From NCBI RefSeq assembly GCF_002813635.1, contig NZ_CP016382.1, positions 806,001 through 870,000 on the forward strand: a DNA stretch of 64,000 nucleotides, given 5' to 3'. This DNA is from Spiribacter roseus (GTDB lineage: Bacteria > Pseudomonadota > Gammaproteobacteria > Nitrococcales > Nitrococcaceae). The translations under genes and the position numbers were made by a program. The notes beneath the pieces were generated by a model, which worked only from the letters and a program-made list of their open reading frames with translations, was not told the origin of the DNA and ran no database searches. Numbering within the stretch: position 1 is the first letter of the stretch; each line of letters starts with the position of its first letter. Positions 54,837 through 64,000 of this stretch are shown piece by piece.

Positions 54837-57800
54837 CTAGCGGCGGTAGTCGACGGCCACCCGATCCGCCGCCAGCAGGCGTGTCAGCCGGGTGATCAGC
54901 TCGGGCTCGGGCCGCACCCGCCATTCATCACCCAGCCGCAGTCGGGCCAGGGCGCCCTCCCCCTCGTAGTCGATGCACACCGGACAGCCGCCTGACTGGT
55001 AAGGCGAGAGTGCTTCGGCGAGGGCCGGTACAAAGCCGTTGCCCGCCTCACCCGCGGCCACGCGCAGCACCAGCCGACGGGCAAACTGAAGCCGCGCGCC
55101 GGCGAGGTCGTAGACCCGCTCGGCCGACACGCGATACCCATCACTGAATTCGTCATAGCCCAGATCACCCTCCACCACGATGAGCTGGTCCTTTTCCAGC
55201 AGATGCCGGTGGCGCTGATAAACATCGCCAAACAGGATCACCTCGAGCCGCGCGGTCCGGTCATCGAGGGTGACAAAGCCCAGCCGCCGGCCACTCTGGG
55301 TGACCCGGCTGCGCGCCGCGACCACCAGACCGGCGACCACCACCCGGGCCTCGCCCTTGCCGCGGGCGCTGTTGCGATCGAGCCCCGTCGAGGCCTGGTT
55401 GAGCCGGCAACTGATGAATCCCGAGAGCTCGGCCTCGTGCTCTTCGATGGGGTGGCCGGTCAGATACAGGCCCAGGGTCTCCTTCTCCGCCGCCAGCCGC
55501 TCGCGCTCGGCCCATTCGGCACAATGCACGGCGCTGGCCTCGTGGTGCGGCCCGGCCGCGGATTCGGCCGGCGCGCCCAGACCAAACAGATCATCCTGTC
55601 CCAGCTCGGCATTACGGCTCTGCTGCTCCGCCGCCTGCAGTGCCGCCGGCAGCGTCGCCATCGCCGAGGCGCGGTTCGGACTGAGGGTATCCAGGCTGCC
55701 GGAGCGGATCAGGGCCTCGAGCACCCGGCGGTTGACGCGGCGCAGGTCAATGCGCCGGCACAGGTCGTGCAGATCGGCGAAGGCGCCACCGTCCCAGCGG
55801 GCCTCGATGATCGCCTCGACAGCGGCTTGCCCGACGCCCTTGACGGCGCCCAGGCCGTAGACGATGCCACCGTGATCCGGGGCCTGGAACATCCAGTCCG
55901 AGCGGTTGATGTCCGGCGGTGCCACCTCCAGCGACATCGCCCGACATTCGTCGATCAGGGTCACGACCTTGTCGGTGTTATCCATGTCGGATGACAGCAC
56001 CGCCGCCATGAACGCGGCCGGGTAATGCGCCTTCAGCCACGCCGTCTGATACGACAGGAGCGCATACGCCGCCGAGTGGGACTTATTGAAGCCGTAGCCG
56101 GCGAACTTCTCCATCAGATCGAACAGGCCCTCGGCCTGTGCGTCGGGCAGGCCCTGCTCCTTCGCACCGGCCAGAAAGAGGGTCCGCTGTTTCGCCATTT
56201 CGGCGGGTTTTTTCTTGCCCATCGCGCGCCGCAGCAGATCGGCCTGACCCAGGCTGTAACCGCCCACGGCCTGGGCGATCTGCATGACCTGCTCCTGATA
56301 GAGGATCACTCCGTAGGTGGGCTCGAGGATCGGTTTCAGCGCGGCGTGATGCAGTTCGGGCGTGGGATAGGCGACCGGCTTGCGACCGTGCTTGCGGTCG
56401 ATGAAGTCCTCGACCATGCCCGATTGCAGCGGCCCCGGCCTGAACAGCGCCACCAGCGCGATGATGTCTTCGAAACTGTCCGGGCGCAGACGCCGGATGA
56501 GATCCTTCATGCCCCGCGACTCGAGCTGGAACACAGCGGTGGTCTGGCAGTCCTTGAGCCGCTCGAAGGTGGGGCCGTCATCCAGCGGGATGGTCTCGAT
56601 ATCCAGTGGCGTCTCGCCCTGATCGGCGCGCAGCGCGTTCACCGCGCGCACCGTCCAGTCGATGATGGTGAGCGTGCGCAGGCCCAGGAAGTCGAACTTC
56701 ACCAGGCCCACCGCCTCGACGTCATCCTTGTCCAGCTGGGTGGCGAGCCCGCCACCCCCCGGCTCACAGAACAGCGGCGAGAAATCGGTCAGATCGCTGG
56801 GCGCGATCACCACCCCGCCGGCGTGCTTGCCGACATTGCGTGACAGGCCCTCGAGGCGCTGGGCCAGATCAAGCAGAAAGCGGACGTCCTCGTCCTGTTC
56901 GCCCAGCTTACGCAGATCCGCTTCCTGGGCCATCGCCTTGTCCAGCGTCATCCCCACTTCAAACGGGATCAGCTTGGCGATGCGATCGACATAGCCATAG
57001 GCATGCCCCAGCACCCGGCCGACGTCACGGACCACGGCCCGTGCGGCCATGGTGCCGTGGGTGGCGATCTGCGAGACCTTCTCGCGGCCGTACCGCTCGG
57101 CCACGTAATCGATGACCCGGTCGCGCTTTTCCATGCAGAAGTCGACATCAAAATCGGGCATGGACACCCGCTCGGGGTTGAGAAAGCGCTCGAACAGCAG
57201 GTCATAGCGCAGCGGATCCAGGTCGGTGATATCCAGCGCGTAGGCGACCAGCGAGCCGGCGCCGGAACCCCGTCCCGGCCCCACCGGGATGGACTGTGAT
57301 TTCGCCCAGCGGATGAAGTCGGCGACGATCAGGAAATACCCGGGGAACCCCATCTCAATGATCACGCCAAGCTCGTGCTCGAGCCGCTCGCGGTACTCGG
57401 CCTCGCTGCCCCCCGGCGTGCCCAGCCGCTGGATGCGCTGATCCAGCCCCGCGCGCGCCTCGGCCCGGAGGTAATCATCAATGGTCTGGTCGGTGGGCAC
57501 CGGGAAATCCGGTAGCACGTTCTGGTCCAGCGTCAGCGAGAGGTTGCAGCGCCGCGCGATCGCCAGGGTGTTCTCCAGCGCCTCGGGCAGGTCGGCGAAG
57601 CGTTCGGCCATTTCCTCAGGACTGCGCAGGTGCTGTGATTCGCTGTAGCGCCGCGGCCGGTTGTCATCATGCAGCACCCGGCCTTCATGGATGCAGACCC
57701 GGGCCTCGTGGGCTTCGAAGTCGGAGGGCTCGAGAAAGCGCACGTCGTTGGTGGCCACCACCGGCACCGCGCACTCGCCGGCCAGAGCGACCGCCGCATG

Positions 57801-58340
57801 GACGTGGGCATCGTCCCCCGGACGCCCGGTACGCTGCAGTTCAAGGTAGTAACGATCGCCGAACCGCTCCTGCCAGAACGCGAGCCGGCGCCGGGCCAGG
57901 TCGCCGTTGCCGGCCACCAGGGCCTCGCCGACATCGCCGCGGGCCGCCCCGGAGAGCACGATCAGCCCCTCGTTCCAGTCATCCAGCCACTGGCGGTCGA
58001 CCAGCGGCAGCCCCTGACCCTGTCCCTGCAGATAGCTCGCGGTGATCAACCGGGTCAGGTTGGCGTAGCCGGCGTCGTTCATGCACAGAAATGTCAGCGT
58101 GTGGTGATCGTCGCGGTCACCGGCGGCGATGCGCAGATCCGCGCCAATCAGCGGCTTGACGCCGGCGGCCACCGCGGCGCTGTAGAACTTGACCATGCCG
58201 AACAGGTTGCCCTGATCGGTGATGGCGACGGCGGGCATGCCCTGTCGCGCCGCTGCTTCCACCAGCGGTTTCACGCGCACGGTCCCGTCGATCAGGGAGA
58301 ATTCCGTGTGCAGGTGGAGATGGACAAAGCCTGGGGGCAT
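54837..58340 (-). CDS. dnaE: DNA polymerase III subunit alpha
   Basis: The replicative polymerase, 1167 residues. It begins with the PHP domain (FVHLHLHTEFSLIDGTV), then the polymerase core with catalytic aspartates in MPDFDVDFCMEKRDRVI (about residue 390) and GSGAGSLVAYALDITDLDPLRY. Finger and helix-hairpin-helix regions follow, and an OB domain near 980-1070 (RVVVAGLVVAARSRVT). Length equals DnaE1-type enzymes. It lies between rnhB and accA, the usual order. Confidence 0.98.
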   Translation of the reverse strand: MPPGFVHLHLHTEFSLIDGTVRVKPLVEAAARQGMPAVAITDQGNLFGMVKFYSAAVAAGVKPLIGADLRIAAGDRDDHHTLTFLCMNDAGYANLTRLITASYLQGQGQGLPLVDRQWLDDWNEGLIVLSGAARGDVGEALVAGNGDLARRRLAFWQERFGDRYYLELQRTGRPGDDAHVHAAVALAGECAVPVVATNDVRFLEPSDFEAHEARVCIHEGRVLHDDNRPRRYSESQHLRSPEEMAERFADLPEALENTLAIARRCNLSLTLDQNVLPDFPVPTDQTIDDYLRAEARAGLDQRIQRLGTPGGSEAEYRERLEHELGVIIEMGFPGYFLIVADFIRWAKSQSIPVGPGRGSGAGSLVAYALDITDLDPLRYDLLFERFLNPERVSMPDFDVDFCMEKRDRVIDYVAERYGREKVSQIATHGTMAARAVVRDVGRVLGHAYGYVDRIAKLIPFEVGMTLDKAMAQEADLRKLGEQDEDVRFLLDLAQRLEGLSRNVGKHAGGVVIAPSDLTDFSPLFCEPGGGGLATQLDKDDVEAVGLVKFDFLGLRTLTIIDWTVRAVNALRADQGETPLDIETIPLDDGPTFERLKDCQTTAVFQLESRGMKDLIRRLRPDSFEDIIALVALFRPGPLQSGMVEDFIDRKHGRKPVAYPTPELHHAALKPILEPTYGVILYQEQVMQIAQAVGGYSLGQADLLRRAMGKKKPAEMAKQRTLFLAGAKEQGLPDAQAEGLFDLMEKFAGYGFNKSHSAAYALLSYQTAWLKAHYPAAFMAAVLSSDMDNTDKVVTLIDECRAMSLEVAPPDINRSDWMFQAPDHGGIVYGLGAVKGVGQAAVEAIIEARWDGGAFADLHDLCRRIDLRRVNRRVLEALIRSGSLDTLSPNRASAMATLPAALQAAEQQSRNAELGQDDLFGLGAPAESAAGPHHEASAVHCAEWAERERLAAEKETLGLYLTGHPIEEHEAELSGFISCRLNQASTGLDRNSARGKGEARVVVAGLVVAARSRVTQSGRRLGFVTLDDRTARLEVILFGDVYQRHRHLLEKDQLIVVEGDLGYDEFSDGYRVSAERVYDLAGARLQFARRLVLRVAAGEAGNGFVPALAEALSPYQSGGCPVCIDYEGEGALARLRLGDEWRVRPEPELITRLTRLLAADRVAVDYRR

Positions 58341-58375
58341 GAGGTCAACCGGATCGCCAACTTGAGGGGGTTATA

Positions 58376-58978
58376 TTACCGCCCGGAGGCTGGCGGAAGA
58401 TAGCGGGCCAATGCCGCGCGGACCGGTCTGAAGCTGCGGCGATGCTCGGCACAGGGCCCATGGCGGGCGAGCCGCTCGCGGTGCAGCGCGGTCGGATAAC
58501 CGCGATGCCGGTCGAATCCATAGTCGGGATAGCGGGCATGCAGATCCAGCGCGAGGCGGTCACGATAGACCTTGGCGATGATCGACGCCGCGGCAATGGC
58601 CGGCACCCGATCGTCACCGCCCACGAGGGCGGTCACCGGGGGCGCGACGCTCGGGCAGTCGCGCCCGTCCACCCGCACCGCCACCGGTGTCGGTGTCAAC
58701 GCCTCGACCACGCGTTGCATGGCAAGCAGGCTTGCGCCGCGGATGTTCAGCGCATCGATCTCGCCCGCGCTGGCGACGGCAATCTCCCAGGCCACGGCCG
58801 AGGCGCGGATACGCGCATCCAGACCCTCACGCCGCCGCGCCGAGAGGCGCTTCGAGTCGCGCAGATCCGTCCAGTCGTCGGCGGGGTCGAGGATGACCGC
58901 CGCGGCCACCACCGGACCCGCCAGCGGCCCGCGCCCGACTTCATCGACCCCGGCAATGCCGGCTTCCACCGACTCCAT
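58376..58978 (-). CDS. rnhB: Ribonuclease HII
   Basis: RNase HII cleaves RNA in RNA/DNA hybrids and removes single ribonucleotides. The 200 residues hold [20 protein letters not shown] with the catalytic Asp/Glu, [10 protein letters not shown], and [17 protein letters not shown]. The ATG at 58978 shares one base with the lpxB stop (TGATG). The lpxB-rnhB-dnaE order is conserved. Confidence 0.96.
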   Translation of the reverse strand: MESVEAGIAGVDEVGRGPLAGPVVAAAVILDPADDWTDLRDSKRLSARRREGLDARIRASAVAWEIAVASAGEIDALNIRGASLLAMQRVVEALTPTPVAVRVDGRDCPSVAPPVTALVGGDDRVPAIAAASIIAKVYRDRLALDLHARYPDYGFDRHRGYPTALHRERLARHGPCAEHRRSFRPVRAALARYLPPASGR

Positions 58979-60126
58979 CAGACCGGCCCCGGCGACCCGT
59001 CCAGGAGCTCGCCCACCGCATCGGCGGCGCGCTCGCCGGCGTCCTGGCGCAGTTCGCGATGCAGGGCGGCGAACCGGCGGGCCATCGCTTCGCGTTGCAC
59101 GGGGGAGTCGAGCAGGCGGGTAAGCGCCGTGGCCAGATTCTCGGCCGTGGCCTGGTCCTGGACGAATTCCGGCATCAACGCCTCGCCGGCCATCAGGTTG
59201 GGCATGGCAAAGTGGCTGATGCGCAGACTGCGCCGAATCAGCACAGCAGTCAGCCAGTTGACCCGATACGCCATGACCGCTGGGCAGTGCAGCAACATGG
59301 CTTCGAGGGTTGCCGTCCCCGAGGCGATCAGACCGGCATCGGCCGCGGCCAGCACCGTACGCGCCTGACCGGCCACCACCTCGATGGGCATTAGCGGCGT
59401 GATGCCGTCAAGCGCCGCTTCAATGCGGGCCTGTAGCGCGGGCGTGGCGGCCGGGATCACAAAGCGCCGCTGCGGTGCTGCCTCCGCAAGCCGCGCCGCC
59501 ACATCGAGGAAAACTGGTAACAGCGCCTTGATCTCGCTGCCGCGGCTGCCGGGCAGCAGCGCAATCAGGGTCTCGTCGGCAGCCACGCCCAGTGATTCGC
59601 GTGCGGCGTCCGCCGTGCCGGCCGGATCGATGGCGTCCGCCAGGGGATGGCCGACGAACCGGGCGTCCACGCCCTGCGCCTGCAGATAATCGGCCTCGAA
59701 GGGGAAGATGCAGAGCATGCGATCCACGGCCTGACGGATCGCGCGCAGCCGGCCACTGCGCCAGGCCCAGACCGTGGGACTGACGTAGTGGACCGTCGGG
59801 ACCCCGGCCCGGCGCAGCGAGCGCTCCAGGCCCAGATTGAAATCGGGGGCGTCAATGCCGATGAAAAGATCCGGTGGATCGGCCCGCCAGCGCCGCCGCA
59901 GGTCACGACGGATGGCGAGGAGTCGTGGCAGATGCCCCAGCACCTCGACGATGCCCATCACCGAAAGCGCTTCGAGGGGGTGGTGGCTGACAAGGCCGGC
60001 CGCCTGCATGTCAGGACCGCCAACACCTTCAAACCGGGCATCGGGATAACGGCGCGCCAGGGCGCGGATCAGTCCGGCGCCCAGGAAATCGCCAGACGGC
60101 TCGCCGGCAACCAGCGCGATTCGCAC
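58978..60126 (-). CDS. lpxB: Lipid-A-disaccharide synthase
   Basis: LpxB joins UDP-diacylglucosamine and lipid X to form the lipid A disaccharide. The 382 residues begin [16 protein letters not shown] and contain [25 protein letters not shown] and [11 protein letters not shown]. The start is GTG at 60126 with GGAG upstream, 13 bases after the lpxA stop; the frame is open further into lpxA without homology. It acts directly after LpxA and LpxD in the pathway. Confidence 0.96.
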   Translation of the reverse strand: MRIALVAGEPSGDFLGAGLIRALARRYPDARFEGVGGPDMQAAGLVSHHPLEALSVMGIVEVLGHLPRLLAIRRDLRRRWRADPPDLFIGIDAPDFNLGLERSLRRAGVPTVHYVSPTVWAWRSGRLRAIRQAVDRMLCIFPFEADYLQAQGVDARFVGHPLADAIDPAGTADAARESLGVAADETLIALLPGSRGSEIKALLPVFLDVAARLAEAAPQRRFVIPAATPALQARIEAALDGITPLMPIEVVAGQARTVLAAADAGLIASGTATLEAMLLHCPAVMAYRVNWLTAVLIRRSLRISHFAMPNLMAGEALMPEFVQDQATAENLATALTRLLDSPVQREAMARRFAALHRELRQDAGERAADAVGELLDGSPGPV

Positions 60127-60139
60127 GATCGCGCTCCGC

Positions 60140-60916
60140 TCAGCGCACGATGCCGCGGGGCGAGGCCTGCAGGAATGCCACGAACCGTTGCAGCGCCGGG
60201 TCGTCGGTGGCGTCCGCCTCGATCGCCTCGATGGCCTCCTGCAGCCGCAGGCCGCGCTTGTAGAGGGTGCGGTAGGCCGATCGCAGCCGGCGTTGCCCAT
60301 CGCTGTCAAAACCGCGCCGCCGCATCCCCTCGCTGTTGGTGCCATGCGGCGTCGCTGGGTCGCCGGCCACCATCACCCAGGGCGGCACGTCGCGCCGTAC
60401 ACAGCTGCCCATGGAGGTGAAACATCCCTCGCCGAGGCGACAGAATTGATGCACCAGGGTAAACCCACCCAGGGTCGCCCGGTCCCCCACGCTGACGTGA
60501 CCGGCCAGAGAGGCGCCGTTGGCGAAGACCACCCCCTGTCCCACCTGACAGTCATGGGCGATATGCACATAGGCCATGATCCAGTTGCCATCGCCGATGC
60601 TGGTCACGCCACCGCCGTCCTGAGTGCCACGGTTGATGGTGACGAACTCGCGGATCGTATTGTTGCGCCCGATCTCCAGGCGGCTGGTCTCGCCCTCGAA
60701 CTTTTTATCCTGGGGCTGCTCACCCACCGAGGCGAACTGGAAGATGCGGGTGCCGCTGCCGATCCGGGTCGGGCCGTTGACGACCGCGTGTGAGCCGATC
60801 TGGCAATCGGCCTCGATCACCACCTGGGGGCCGATCACGGCATAGGGCCCGATCCCGCTGCCCGCGGCAATCTCGGCACTCGGGTCGACGATGGCGGTGG
60901 GATGGATGTCGCTCAC
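60140..60916 (-). CDS. lpxA: UDP-N-acetylglucosamine acyltransferase
   Basis: LpxA performs the first step of lipid A synthesis. The 258-residue trimeric enzyme has the left-handed beta-helix hexapeptide repeats (IHPTAIVDPSAEIAAG onward), the catalytic His in YVHIAHDCQVG, and a C-terminal helical domain. The start is GTG at 60916, overlapping the fabZ stop (GTGA). An alternative at 60934 would add six residues. Confidence 0.97.
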   Translation of the reverse strand: MSDIHPTAIVDPSAEIAAGSGIGPYAVIGPQVVIEADCQIGSHAVVNGPTRIGSGTRIFQFASVGEQPQDKKFEGETSRLEIGRNNTIREFVTINRGTQDGGGVTSIGDGNWIMAYVHIAHDCQVGQGVVFANGASLAGHVSVGDRATLGGFTLVHQFCRLGEGCFTSMGSCVRRDVPPWVMVAGDPATPHGTNSEGMRRRGFDSDGQRRLRSAYRTLYKRGLRLQEAIEAIEADATDDPALQRFVAFLQASPRGIVR

Positions 60917-61401
60917 GACGCCCCCATCGTGCAACGGATCCCCGCGCTTGTGACCAACCGGCCGTTGACCTCGATGCGGGCCTTGAAAAGCCAGATACCC
61001 CGGACCACCCGGTCAAGCCGGGCGCTGATCGCAAGCTGATCCCCGGGGCAGGCCGGCTGCTTGAAGCGCGCCTCATCCACACCCACCAGATAGAAAAGGG
61101 GCGGCGTCGCCGGCATCTCGACGTCGGGCTCGGCCTCGCGGGTGACGTACGCCAGCAGTCCGCAGGCCTGGGCCATCGATTCGACCAACAGCACGCCGGG
61201 CATGATGGTCTTTTCGGGAAAATGCCCCGGCACCCAGGGCTCGCTGGCGCTGACGTTGCGGAGCGCGCTGATGGACTCGCCCGGGGTGTAATCGACGACC
61301 TGGTCGACCATCAGAAACGGGTACCGATGCGGCAGCCGCTCGCGTATCGCCTCGGGCCCCATCCAGCAGTCCACGGCGTCGGTTTGATCAGCGCCCATCA
61401 C
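60913..61401 (-). CDS. fabZ: 3-hydroxyacyl-ACP dehydratase FabZ
   Basis: FabZ dehydrates 3-hydroxyacyl-ACP in fatty acid synthesis and competes with LpxA/LpxD for the same acyl-ACP. The 162 residues have [13 protein letters not shown], then the active-site His and Glu in [20 protein letters not shown]. The hot-dog fold is complete. The start at 61401 overlaps the lpxD end by 14 bases; a second ATG one codon later is possible. Confidence 0.96.
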   Translation of the reverse strand: MMGADQTDAVDCWMGPEAIRERLPHRYPFLMVDQVVDYTPGESISALRNVSASEPWVPGHFPEKTIMPGVLLVESMAQACGLLAYVTREAEPDVEMPATPPLFYLVGVDEARFKQPACPGDQLAISARLDRVVRGIWLFKARIEVNGRLVTSAGIRCTMGAS

Positions 61402-62437
61402 GATCCTTTGTGGTTTCCATCAATCGCTCCAGTTTTTCGAGGCGGCGGGCCATGTCATCAAGCTGCCGGAACCGCACCGCACTGCGCCGCCATTCGCGGG
61501 TGGGCATCAATGGCACGCCCGAGGAATACACCCCGGCGTCGTGAATATTACCGGTGATCATGCTCATGCCGGTAAAAGTGGCGCCGTCGGCGATCTCCAG
61601 ATGCCCGACAAAGCCGACACCGCCTGCGATCCTACAGTATCGCCCGATGCGCGTGCTGCCGGAGATGCCGGCATTGGCCGCCACCACCGTGTGTTCACCA
61701 ATCTGCACGTTATGCGCGATCTGCACCAGATTGTCGATCTTGCAGCCATCGCCGATCCGGGTATCACCCTGCGAGCCGCGGTCCACCGTGGTGTTCGCAC
61801 CGATCGAGACATCGTCGCCAATCAGCACACGCCCAAGCTGGGGGACCGACTCCCAGTGATCGCCGGCGTCCGCAAAACCGAACCCGGCGCTGCCGATGAC
61901 GGCGCCGGGCAAAACCTCGACGCGCTCGCCGAGCCGGCTGCCCGCCAGCACCGACGCGTTGGCGCCGATCTGGCAGCCCGCTCCCAGCGACACCCCGGTC
62001 CCGATGACGCTGCCCGGGCCGATCGAGCAGCCCGGTCCAATCCACGCGTCGGCCTCGATCACCGCCTGCGCCGCCACGCTGGCGGACTCGTCGACCCGGG
62101 CATCCGGCGCGACCACGGCCGTCTCATCTACGCCTGCCGTGGGCGCTGGCGGCGGGTTGAGCAGCCACGCGATACGGGCGAAGACCAGATAGGGATTGTC
62201 CGCGCGCAACACCGCGAACCGGGCGCCCTGCGCGGATTCCTCACGCGGCAGGATGACCGCTGCGGCTCGCGTGTCCGCCAGTTGCGCACGATATCGACGG
62301 TTCGCCAGAAAGCTGATCTCGTCCGGGCCCGCGGTTTCCAGCGGCGCCACCGCGTGAATGGCCACCTGGCCGGCCCCTTCGCAGACGCTCCCGGTCAGCG
62401 CCGCCAGCTCATCGAGCGTATACCGCGAATCGGCCAC
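61388..62437 (-). CDS. lpxD: UDP-3-O-acylglucosamine N-acyltransferase
   Basis: LpxD adds the N-linked acyl chain in lipid A synthesis. The 349 residues have the N-terminal uridine-binding domain (about 1-100), a long hexapeptide-repeat helix, and the catalytic His in [21 protein letters not shown]. The C-terminal coiled segment ([18 protein letters not shown]) is typical. It lies 14 bases after ompH and precedes fabZ with a short overlap. Confidence 0.97.
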   Translation of the reverse strand: MADSRYTLDELAALTGSVCEGAGQVAIHAVAPLETAGPDEISFLANRRYRAQLADTRAAAVILPREESAQGARFAVLRADNPYLVFARIAWLLNPPPAPTAGVDETAVVAPDARVDESASVAAQAVIEADAWIGPGCSIGPGSVIGTGVSLGAGCQIGANASVLAGSRLGERVEVLPGAVIGSAGFGFADAGDHWESVPQLGRVLIGDDVSIGANTTVDRGSQGDTRIGDGCKIDNLVQIAHNVQIGEHTVVAANAGISGSTRIGRYCRIAGGVGFVGHLEIADGATFTGMSMITGNIHDAGVYSSGVPLMPTREWRRSAVRFRQLDDMARRLEKLERLMETTKDRDGR

Positions 62438-62451
62438 CGGTGACTCCCCTT

Positions 62452-63009
62452 TTATTCATTGTTATTGCGCTGTTCGTACTGCCGCTCGAGCCGCTCGATG
62501 ATGCGATCGGTGATGTTCACCGCATCGCTGGCAAAGACGACGCCGTCACTGACCACCAGGTCATAACCCTGCTCGGCCGCGAACCGCTCGACCACCCGCA
62601 GGATGCGCTGCTGCAGATCGCCCAGCGCTTCGTTGCGGCGCAGGTTGAAGTCCTCGCGGAAAATCTCCTGCTGGCGCTGGATCTGTCGGCGCTGATTGAC
62701 GATGCGGCGGCGCAACGCCTCCTCGGCCTCGCTGTCGAGGTTCATGCGCTGATTGGCGAGCCGATCCTCGAGATCGCGCAGCGACTCCTGCAGGGCGATG
62801 ATCTCCTCATCCCGCGGGGCGAACTCTTCCTGCAGCCGCTGGCGGGCGGCGTCGGCCTGTGGCGCCTCATCCGAGACCCGCCCCGGGTTGACGTAGCCGA
62901 TCGACAGGTCGCTATCCGGCTGCGCCGGCGCCGCCGTCGCCGTGCCCAGCAGGACAAGGGCACACACGGCATGGCGCAGGCGTAGCGTCACGGTCCTGGA
63001 AACAGACAT
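62452..63009 (-). CDS. skp: OmpH/Skp family periplasmic chaperone
   Basis: A 185-residue exported chaperone that holds unfolded outer-membrane proteins for BamA. A signal peptide covers residues 1-28 (cut near APA-QPD). The mature protein is mainly long charged helices ([39 protein letters not shown]), the tentacle helices of Skp. It begins right after the bamA stop (no gap) and precedes lpxD, the conserved bamA-skp-lpxD-fabZ-lpxA order. Confidence 0.94.
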   Translation of the reverse strand: MSVSRTVTLRLRHAVCALVLLGTATAAPAQPDSDLSIGYVNPGRVSDEAPQADAARQRLQEEFAPRDEEIIALQESLRDLEDRLANQRMNLDSEAEEALRRRIVNQRRQIQRQQEIFREDFNLRRNEALGDLQQRILRVVERFAAEQGYDLVVSDGVVFASDAVNITDRIIERLERQYEQRNNNE

Positions 63010-64000
63010 TCAGAAACTGGCTCCAATCGTGAACTGAAAGCGCTGGGTGTCATCATTGCCCTTGTCATTGATTGGCTCGGCAATACTGACCGTGAACGGT
63101 CCGATGGGTGAATAGTAGACCAGTCCCAGGCCCGCGGAGTAGCGCAGGCCGGAAAAGGAAATATCGGACTTGTCGCGCAGATTGTCGCGTTCGCGGTCCC
63201 AGACCTGCCCGGCGTCGATGAAGGTGGCAAAGCGCAGGTTGTTGCCATCCTCGTCTTGGGCCAGCGGGAAGCGGATCTCGGCGCGACCCAGGGCGCGCAG
63301 ATTGCCGCCGGTGGGGTCGTTGTTTTCGTCCCGGGGACCCAGTGAGTTGGCCTCATAGCCGCGGACCGTGCGGATACCGCCGGCGAAGAAGTTCTCGTAG
63401 AACGGCAGACGCTCGCCCTCGCCATAGGCGTTGCCGTAGGACAGCGTGCCATCCAGCACCAGGGTGAACTGCTCGTTGAGCGCGAGGTAGCGGGACTGCT
63501 CGTAGCTGAACCGATAGTATTCGATGTCGGATACCTGCGGCAGGGCCACTGCCAGACCCAGACGCTGACGCGCTCCGCTGGATGGGAAGATCGCCGTATT
63601 GCGGGTATCCCGGGTCCAGGACAGATCGGTCAGGATCGCCCGGTTCGACTTGCCGTTGCGCGCCTGGAAATCCTCCTGAAACTCGGTCGGATCAGAAAAT
63701 TCAAGGGCCACGTCCTCGAAGGTCACGTCGGCACCCAGCCGGTCGCTACCACTGACCGGGATCCGGTAGCCGTAGGACGCGCGGGTGGTTTTGACCCCGT
63801 AATCCGCCAGATCGGCCTCGTCCGCGTCGCGGTCCCGGAATGACAGCGCATACCGCCGGTCGATGCCGCTCATGGTGTGGTTACGCTCAAGGTACGACAG
63901 GCGATAGACGGTGTCGGCGTCATCACTGTTGGCGACGAACTCGACCCGGTCACCCGTGCCGAACAGGTTGTCCTGCTGCACCCCGAGGTTGAGCAGCAGC
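63010..64000 (-). CDS. bamA: Outer membrane protein assembly factor BamA, C-terminal part (5' end outside window)
   Basis: The last 330 codons of BamA, which folds and inserts outer-membrane barrels. The visible part is the C-terminal barrel: alternating strands (YRLSYLERNHTMSGIDRRYALSFRDRD), the conserved VRGYEANSLGPRD (the loop-6 VRGF/Y motif), GLVYYSPIGPFTVSIAEPIND, and the terminal FQFTIGASF with the recognition Phe. POTRA domains lie beyond the window end. Confidence 0.96.
   Translation of the reverse strand, partial: LLLNLGVQQDNLFGTGDRVEFVANSDDADTVYRLSYLERNHTMSGIDRRYALSFRDRDADEADLADYGVKTTRASYGYRIPVSGSDRLGADVTFEDVALEFSDPTEFQEDFQARNGKSNRAILTDLSWTRDTRNTAIFPSSGARQRLGLAVALPQVSDIEYYRFSYEQSRYLALNEQFTLVLDGTLSYGNAYGEGERLPFYENFFAGGIRTVRGYEANSLGPRDENNDPTGGNLRALGRAEIRFPLAQDEDGNNLRFATFIDAGQVWDRERDNLRDKSDISFSGLRYSAGLGLVYYSPIGPFTVSIAEPINDKGNDDTQRFQFTIGASF

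Overview
The window is a gene-dense, GC-rich bacterial chromosome segment. It suggests a gammaproteobacterium with a compact genome, probably of the Ectothiorhodospiraceae / Halorhodospira-Spiribacter kind. This is inference from gene order (lpxD-fabZ-lpxA-lpxB-rnhB-dnaE-accA-tilS-pyrG-kdsA-eno-ftsB-ispD-ispF-truD-surE-pcm-nlpD, recJ next to an rpfE-like gene, exbB-exbD-msbA-lpxK-kdsB), from the complete outer-membrane and lipid A gene set, and from very tight packing. No insertion sequence, prophage, integrase or CRISPR array is visible. No stretch over 300 bases lacks a gene; the longest gap (30277-30514) holds tRNA-Ser.

Layout. 2-1483: tail of rne. 1480-11547 (minus): sfsA-lolC-lolD-comEC-exbB-exbD-msbA-lpxK-kdsB-phosphatase, nearly all overlapping, serving lipoprotein and lipid A export and KDO activation. 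11647-19068: mfd-csiV (plus), hpt (minus), nagZ with a leaderless-protein YkuD enzyme (minus), gpmA-moaC (plus). 19065-27375: pterin dehydratase, mazG, GST, ispG, a CoA ligase-thiD-Rrf2-fdxA run, tatD, dusA. 27369-30276: a murein-tethering neighbourhood, with a glutaredoxin-like protein, a YkuD enzyme, an Lpp-like lipoprotein ending in lysine, a LysM-YkuD enzyme and an orphan barrel-like protein. 30382-30471: tRNA-Ser(UGA). 30515-42853: pyrD, an orphan ParA with a small partner, a hydrolase, prc, recJ, an rpfE-like gene, thrC-hom-alaC, and a Mth938-fold protein. 42841-64000 (minus except one Smr gene): from bamA-ompH-lpxD to nlpD, the classic envelope/replication/isoprenoid supercluster.

How the genes work together. 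Most products build or maintain the envelope: lipid A and KDO synthesis (lpxA, B, D, K; kdsA, B; fabZ; msbA), outer-membrane protein and lipoprotein delivery (bamA, ompH, lolCD), and murein tethering and recycling (three YkuD enzymes, nagZ, nlpD, prc). The rest are core metabolism, tRNA modification, replication and repair.

Points worth a second look: the Lpp-homologue between two exported YkuD enzymes; a cytoplasmic YkuD enzyme overlapping nagZ; a Cys/His-rich insertion in threonine synthase; an Rrf2 regulator that has lost the IscR cluster ligands but is coupled to fdxA; an orphan ParA operon; a set of start codons placed 6-7 nt after a -10-like hexamer (candidate leaderless mRNAs); convergent genes whose stop codons share a few bases; and an nlpD locus without rpoS. 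I see no clearly new multi-gene defence or biosynthetic system.
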